Below the pieces are notes generated by a model. It saw nothing but the letters and a program-made list of their open reading frames with translations. It searched no databases and was not told the DNA's origin. From Leifsonia williamsii (GTDB lineage Bacteria; Actinomycetota; Actinomycetes; Actinomycetales; Microbacteriaceae), in the NCBI RefSeq assembly GCF_030433685.1, contig NZ_JAROCF010000001.1, forward strand, positions 2,914,001 through 2,978,000: 64,000 nucleotides of DNA. The letters run 5' to 3'. Of this stretch, positions 59,577-64,000 are shown piece after piece. The position numbers and the translations under genes were made by a program. Numbering within the stretch: position 1 is the stretch's first letter; every line of letters begins with the position of its first letter.

Positions 59577-61127
59577 ATGAGCGAATCCGTCAGCCTCCCG
59601 GCGCTCGGCGAGAGCGTCACGGAAGGCACGGTCACCCGCTGGCTGAAGAACGTTGGCGACCGTGTCGAGGTGGACGAGCCCCTGCTCGAAGTCTCGACCG
59701 ACAAGGTCGACACCGAGATCCCCTCGCCCATCGCGGGCGTCATCGAGGCGATCCTGGTGCAGGAGGACGAGACGGTCGAGGTGGGCACCGCGCTCGTGAC
59801 GATCGGCGACGGCTCCGGCTCGGCCGCGGCCCCCGAGGCCGCCCCGGCCGAGTCGGCGGCGCCCGAGGCGCCGGCCGCTCCGGCGGAGCCCGCCGAAGCG
59901 CCGGCCGCTGCTGCGCCTGCTGAGGAGGCTCCGGCCGCCGCTGCTGCTCCCGCCCAGGAGGCTCCGGCCCAGGAGGCTCCGGCCCAGGCCGCTGCGCCTG
60001 CACAGGAGGCTCCGACCCCCGCGCAGGCGGCTCCGGCCGCCCCGGCGCAGGCTGCTCCCGCCGCCCCCGCGCCGGCTGCTCCGGCTCAGGCTGCTCCCGT
60101 CGCTCCAGCGCAGGCTGCTCCCGCTGCCGCGCCCGCGCAGGAGGCTCCGGCCCCCGCCCAGGCTGCTGCTGCCGCCGCCCCCGCGCAGCAGGAGCAGGCT
60201 CCGGCCGCCGGCGGCGCGCACGCCGGCAACGCCGGATACGTCACCCCGATCGTCCGCAAGCTCGCGAACGAGCAGGGCGTCGACCTGTCGACCGTGACCG
60301 GCACCGGTGTCGGCGGACGCATCCGCAAGGAGGACATCCTCTCCGCCGCTCAGCCCGCCGCCTCCGAGTCCGCTGCCGCCCCGGCTGCCGCGCCCGTCGC
60401 CGAGGTCTCGCCGCTGCGCGGCACCACCCAGCCGATGTCGCGTCTGCGCAAGGTCGTCGCCGAGCGCGCCGTCGTCTCGATGCAGTCGACCGCGCAGCTG
60501 ACGTCGGTCGTCGAGGTCGACGTCACCAAGGTGGCCGCCCTGCGCGACCGCGTGAAGAAGGACTTCCAGGCCAAGACGGGCGTCAAGCTCTCCTTCCTGC
60601 CGTTCTTCGCCCTGGCCGCCTCCGAGGCGCTGAAGACCTACCCGGTCATCAACGCCACGGTCGACGGCGACAACATCGTGTACCCGGACCACGAGAACCT
60701 CTCGATCGCCGTGGACACCGAGCGCGGCCTGCTCACCCCGGTGGTACGCAACGCCTCGGAGCTCGACCTCGCCGGCCTCGCCGCGCAGATCTCCGACCTG
60801 GCGGAGCGCACCCGCGACAACCGCCTCAAGCCGGACGAGCTCGCCGGCGGCACGTTCACGCTGACCAACACCGGTTCGCGCGGCGCGCTGTTCGACACCC
60901 CGGTGGTGTTCCTCCCGCAGGTCGCCATCCTGGGCACCGGCATCGTGACCAAGCGCCCGGTCGTCGTCACGGCGGACGGCACGGACTCGATCGCCATCCG
61001 CTCCACGGTCTACCTGGCCCTCTCCTACGACCACCGCATCGTGGACGGCGCCGACGCGGCCCGCTTCCTGGTGGCCGTGAAGAACCGCCTCGAGGCCGGC
61101 GACTTCGAGGGGAACCTCGGCATCTAG
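59577..61127 (+). CDS. sucB: 2-oxoglutarate (or branched 2-oxoacid) dehydrogenase E2, dihydrolipoyllysine succinyltransferase
   Basis: 516 aa. A single lipoyl domain (1-78) has Lys43 in STDKVDTEIPSP as the lipoylated residue. A long Ala/Pro/Gln linker (about 80-215, APAQEAPA-type repeats) leads to the peripheral-subunit binding domain (about 220-255, VRKLANEQGVDLSTV and VGGRIRKEDIL), and the catalytic domain has LSYDHRIVDGADAARFL near the C-terminus. GAAGGAG lies 8 nt before the ATG. Downstream are lipB and lipA, which supply lipoate. The exact substrate (2-oxoglutarate versus branched chain) cannot be decided from sequence alone. Confidence 0.93.
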   Translation: MSESVSLPALGESVTEGTVTRWLKNVGDRVEVDEPLLEVSTDKVDTEIPSPIAGVIEAILVQEDETVEVGTALVTIGDGSGSAAAPEAAPAESAAPEAPAAPAEPAEAPAAAAPAEEAPAAAAAPAQEAPAQEAPAQAAAPAQEAPTPAQAAPAAPAQAAPAAPAPAAPAQAAPVAPAQAAPAAAPAQEAPAPAQAAAAAAPAQQEQAPAAGGAHAGNAGYVTPIVRKLANEQGVDLSTVTGTGVGGRIRKEDILSAAQPAASESAAAPAAAPVAEVSPLRGTTQPMSRLRKVVAERAVVSMQSTAQLTSVVEVDVTKVAALRDRVKKDFQAKTGVKLSFLPFFALAASEALKTYPVINATVDGDNIVYPDHENLSIAVDTERGLLTPVVRNASELDLAGLAAQISDLAERTRDNRLKPDELAGGTFTLTNTGSRGALFDTPVVFLPQVAILGTGIVTKRPVVVTADGTDSIAIRSTVYLALSYDHRIVDGADAARFLVAVKNRLEAGDFEGNLGI

Positions 61128-61157
61128 TCCCCGCCGCGAGTTGTCCCGTCACACCAC

Positions 61158-62897
61158 TCACGGGAACACCTCACGCAACCGCCAACCGGCCTCGCCCCTC
61201 ACCAGCAGGAGCGAGGCCGGTTCGCGTTTGATCGACCCGGCTGAGCCCGGCGCGCCGAGTCCGCCTGGCCCGCCGGGCGCGCCAGGCTCGACCGTGACCA
61301 GGGCCGCTCGCGCCCATCGCTGCACGAGCGTGACGTCCGCCGCTCCGTAGTCGCGTGCAGAGGCAGCCCCGCGTTCGCCGAGCCCAGCCTCCTCCGTCCG
61401 AAGCAGCTCGCTCCCCTTCTGCACTACCGCCTCCAGACACCCGGCCGACGGTCTCCGAGCCGCGAAGCATGCGTGGCGCCTTTCCACGAGCACGCGCGCA
61501 GCCGCCACCGGATCGTCGCCGAGAAGCGGATCCCTCCCCACCACGCCAGTACTCGTGTCGCCGGACGCCCGCGCTGAAGGCGGGGAGGGCGACGGCGACG
61601 AGGCTGCGCCTGGCGAAGGCGACGGCGACGAGGCCGCTGGCGGCGAGGGCGATGTCGACAAGCCTGAGGCCGGCGAGGGGGACTGCGGCGAAGGTGGGCT
61701 CGCCGTCGCGATTGGCTCGGAGGGCGTCTGCGGCGCGTTCGACCTGTCCACCGCTGCCGACGCGGACGTGGCCAGTTCCGATGGCGATCCGTGCGCGCCG
61801 CTGTCGGTCCCCGGCAGCAATACCAGCAGGGCCCCCGCGAGCGCTGCGGGCGCGAGCGCCACCACGATCAACCCCGGTCTTCGTCGCACCCGTTCGCTTA
61901 CACCGCGGATCCAGCGCACAAGCGGGCGGGATTCGATCGTCGCCAGCATCCGCTCCGGCCACGCTGGTCGACGATCGTCCGCCGGCGTTATGAGGCCGCC
62001 GCCCGCCGCCCCGCCAGACGACGCCGCACCATACTCATGCGGATCGTCCGTCTCGGCACCATCCGACCCGGCAGCGTCCGCCCGCGCGTGAGGCGCCTTC
62101 CCGAGCGGGCCGCGCGCCGGCACGCTCACGACACCGGGCTGCGCCTCGCGCAGGAGCGCCCCGCGGAGGCGCTCCCAGCCTCGTAGCGCCGTGACGTCGG
62201 CGACGGTCTCGAGCAGGCGGCGTCCTTCGTCGCCGGGGATCGCGTCACACACTGCCCGGCTCAACGAGCGAAACGCACGGCGGTCCGCGGCCTCCGCATC
62301 GTCGTCCAACGGGACGGGGCGCTCCAGCCAGGCGAGCACCGGGCAGCCGTCCGTGCGGAAGGCCACATACGCCGGCCGGGTCAGCGCGCCTCCCCAGCCG
62401 GCGGCGTGGAGGTCCGACAGGGCCGTCGCGACGCCGAGAAGGATGGTGACCGCTTCCCCGGCCCGCAGCGGCGGCCCCGCACCGAGCCGTTCCTCCAGGG
62501 TGCCGCCGCCCGGCCGCTCCAGCAGCAGGGCGTGCACGGGTCCGACTCGGCTCCTTCGCTCCGGCAGCCGGCGCAGCACCCGGGTGATGTGCTCCGAATC
62601 GGACGCCCGCCGCGCGTCGGCGTCGTGAGCGAGCGACTCCGTATGCACCCAGAGGATGGCGCCGGCGGTCAGATCGTCACCGATCACCTCGAGCGCGTGC
62701 CCGCCCACCTGGGCCTCCGCGCCCGCAGAGGCCCAGGCGCGCGTCGCTTCGCCATGCGTCGCTCCCCCGCGCGTCCAGCTCTCGGCACGCCACCCGTTCG
62801 CGGCGGCGATCGCGGCTGCCGGGCGTCGCAACGCATCACCTCCTGCCCGTGTGCGGAAGGCGGAGGGCGGCTGGCCGGTAGTGCGATCGACGTTCAT
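61158..62897 (-). CDS. Pseudokinase-like single-pass membrane protein with exported Ser/Pro linker
   Basis: 579 aa, not recognised as a named family. The cytoplasmic part (about 60-260) resembles the C-lobe of a Ser/Thr kinase: LLERPGGGTLEERLG, then AVTILLGVATALSDLHAAGW, but where kinases have HxDLxPxN it reads GGALTRPAYV, and DFG is absent, so no phosphotransfer is expected. A transmembrane helix follows (342-363, GLIVVALAPAALAGALLVLL), then a Ser/Pro/Ala-rich extracellular linker and a C-terminal globular region ending SLLLVRGEAGWRLREVFP. The layout recalls mycobacterial pseudokinase or sensor proteins. It is convergent with sucB (30 bp) and divergent from lipB. GTGGAGG lies before the ATG. 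Confidence 0.65.
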   Translation of the reverse strand: MNVDRTTGQPPSAFRTRAGGDALRRPAAAIAAANGWRAESWTRGGATHGEATRAWASAGAEAQVGGHALEVIGDDLTAGAILWVHTESLAHDADARRASDSEHITRVLRRLPERRSRVGPVHALLLERPGGGTLEERLGAGPPLRAGEAVTILLGVATALSDLHAAGWGGALTRPAYVAFRTDGCPVLAWLERPVPLDDDAEAADRRAFRSLSRAVCDAIPGDEGRRLLETVADVTALRGWERLRGALLREAQPGVVSVPARGPLGKAPHARADAAGSDGAETDDPHEYGAASSGGAAGGGLITPADDRRPAWPERMLATIESRPLVRWIRGVSERVRRRPGLIVVALAPAALAGALLVLLPGTDSGAHGSPSELATSASAAVDRSNAPQTPSEPIATASPPSPQSPSPASGLSTSPSPPAASSPSPSPGAASSPSPSPPSARASGDTSTGVVGRDPLLGDDPVAAARVLVERRHACFAARRPSAGCLEAVVQKGSELLRTEEAGLGERGAASARDYGAADVTLVQRWARAALVTVEPGAPGGPGGLGAPGSAGSIKREPASLLLVRGEAGWRLREVFP

Positions 62898-63014
62898 GCC
62901 TCCACTTCAGCGCGTCGGCTCGGAGGCGGAGAGGCAATCGCAGGATCAGTGGAGAAGCGCCCGCCACCACCCACCCTGTGGACACCGAAAAGCGATTAAT
63001 AGACTCAGTCCAGA

Positions 63015-63020
63015 TATGCT
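63015..63020 (+). promoter_or_regulatory. -10 box of lipB (leaderless)
   Basis: TATGCT, 6 nt before the ATG at 63027; the upstream 62980-63010 stretch is AT-rich. Confidence 0.5.
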
Positions 63021-63026
63021 GGTCGC

Positions 63027-63716
63027 ATGCTCACCGTCGACACCTCCGGCCTCCGCGCACCGGTCCCCTATCCCGACGCCTTGGCCCGCCAGCGCTCCCT
63101 CCACGCCGACGTCGTCGCCGGGCGCTCGGCCGGCTCCCTCCTGCTGCTCGAACACGAGGCCGTCTACACCGCCGGCCGCCGGACCGAGCCCGACGAGCGT
63201 CCGACCGACGGCACCGCCGTGATCGATGTCGATCGCGGCGGCAAGCTCACGTGGCACGGCCCCGGCCAGCTCGTGGGCTATCCGATCGTGCGGCTCTCCG
63301 ACCCGGTCGACGTCGTCGCGTACGTGCGCCGCCTCGAGGCCATGCTGATCGAGGTGCTCGCCCGGTTCGGCGTCGCCGGCGTGCAGGTGCATGGCCGTTC
63401 GGGAGTGTGGCTGCCGGCAGGTGGCGCGCGGAGCCAGGACGAGAAGATCGCCGCGATCGGCATCCGCGTCGCCGAGGGCGTCACCATGCACGGCTTCGCC
63501 CTGAACTGCTCGAACAGCACCGACGCGTACGAGCGGATCGTCGCGTGCGGCATCCGTGACGCGGGCGTGACCACGATCTCGCGTGAGACCGGCGCCACCG
63601 TCACCCCTCAGGACGTGGCCCCCTTCATCCCGGAGGCGCTGGAGGCCGCGCTCAGCACCGAGATCCTCAGCACCACCACCTCCACGCCCGCCACCACGAC
63701 AGGAGCCGCCGCATGA
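63027..63716 (+). CDS. lipB: Octanoyltransferase LipB
   Basis: 229 aa. Transfers octanoyl groups from acyl carrier protein to lipoyl domains, with an acyl-Cys intermediate. Features: [34 protein letters not shown], Lys140 in [11 protein letters not shown] and catalytic Cys174 in [15 protein letters not shown]. The C-terminal 25 residues are a Thr-rich tail. The stop overlaps the lipA start as ATGA (63713-63716). Together with lipA it lipoylates E2 proteins such as the one at 59577. Confidence 0.96.
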   Translation: MLTVDTSGLRAPVPYPDALARQRSLHADVVAGRSAGSLLLLEHEAVYTAGRRTEPDERPTDGTAVIDVDRGGKLTWHGPGQLVGYPIVRLSDPVDVVAYVRRLEAMLIEVLARFGVAGVQVHGRSGVWLPAGGARSQDEKIAAIGIRVAEGVTMHGFALNCSNSTDAYERIVACGIRDAGVTTISRETGATVTPQDVAPFIPEALEAALSTEILSTTTSTPATTTGAAA

Positions 63717-64000
63717 CCGCCGCACCCGAGGGCCGCCGCATGCTGCGGCTGGAGGTCCGCAACGCCGAGACCCCGATCGAGCGCAAGCCGGCGTGGATCA
63801 AGACGCGCGCCCGCATGGGCCCCGAGTACCGCCAGCTGCACCAGCTCGTCACGGGCGAGGAGCTGCACACGGTCTGCCAGGAGGCCGGCTGCCCGAACAT
63901 CTACGAGTGCTGGGAGGACCGGGAGGCGACCTTCCTCATCGGCGGCTCGCAGTGCACGCGCCGATGCGACTTCTGCCAGATCGACACCGGCAAGCCGGCC
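63713..64000 (+). CDS. lipA: Lipoyl synthase LipA (partial, 5' end only)
   Basis: First 96 codons of the radical-SAM enzyme that inserts two sulfurs into the octanoyl chain; the gene runs off the right edge. The auxiliary cluster motif CX4CX5C ([12 protein letters not shown]) and the radical-SAM motif CX3CX2C (CTRRCDFC) are both visible and in the normal order. The start overlaps the lipB stop, so translation is coupled. Confidence 0.95.
   Translation, partial: MTAAPEGRRMLRLEVRNAETPIERKPAWIKTRARMGPEYRQLHQLVTGEELHTVCQEAGCPNIYECWEDREATFLIGGSQCTRRCDFCQIDTGKPA

Noticed and set aside
59820..60220. Repeat array in sucB read as a possible tandem DNA repeat element
   Set aside because: It is the Ala/Pro/Gln linker of the E2 protein; variation is consistent with codon-level low complexity.

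Overview
The window is a high-GC actinobacterial chromosome segment. It looks like a member of the Microbacteriaceae, plausibly Leifsonia or a close relative. Supporting signs are family-typical proteins (DUF3000 beside RNase D, DUF3093, DUF3159, DUF3710, DUF4193, SepH), a tRNA Gly-Cys-Val cluster, a second type II topoisomerase pair beside sigA, and many genes whose start codon sits about 6 nt after a TANNNT -10 box, as in leaderless transcripts. No insertion sequence, prophage, rRNA or CRISPR array is visible. Most of the window is housekeeping.

Layout. 1-8.4 kb: an OpuC-type osmolyte ABC importer with a divergent IclR regulator, an overlapping epoxide hydrolase / alpha-beta hydrolase / redoxin operon, and a LuxR-MEDS sensor pair. 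8.4-10.4 kb: four tRNAs and a MetE-like enzyme. 10.5-17.1 kb: an odd chimeric secreted ORF, a PemK/MazF-like protein, a degenerate ammonium-channel paralog next to a normal amt with GlnR-like boxes, a Phd-VapC pair, SufE and a sulfurtransferase. 17.2-30.8 kb: ZapE, a membrane-anchored hydrolase, DUF3000/RNase D, a thiolase/FadB beta-oxidation pair, TetR/beta-galactosidase, an aldo-keto reductase, a RibD-like reductase and a DUF1931 histone-fold protein. 30.8-43.4 kb: dxs, aconitase, a CtpE-like P-type ATPase, DUF3159-DUF3710-dut, DUF3093, DUF4193, sepH and a phosphodiesterase. 43.5-54 kb: parC and parE (convergent), a zinc-ribbon protein, two incomplete alanine racemase-like genes, gatD-like, murT-like and sigA. 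54-64 kb: an MFS transporter, a PAC2 protein, pepA, lpdA, sucB, a pseudokinase-like membrane protein, lipB and the start of lipA. lpdA/sucB (2-oxoacid dehydrogenase) and lipB/lipA (lipoylation of E2) form a functional set.

The most unusual region is 48.6-52.5 kb. Two adjacent, translationally coupled alanine racemase-like proteins carry complementary halves of one active site: the first has the catalytic Tyr and the GRIAMDQ motif but Arg in place of the PLP lysine, while the second has the PLP lysine but lacks the Tyr segment and the MDQ motif. Facing them are a GatD homolog with Ala in place of the glutaminase Cys (the protein has no cysteine at all) and a MurT homolog without the four zinc-ribbon cysteines. 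Microbacteriaceae have group-B peptidoglycan, in which the D-Glu alpha-carboxyl carries a bridging (often D-) diamino acid instead of an amide. I infer that these four genes may form a cassette for that cross-bridge: an obligate heterodimeric racemase plus a MurT-type ligase no longer fed by glutamine. The residue changes are read directly from the sequence; the function is a hypothesis.
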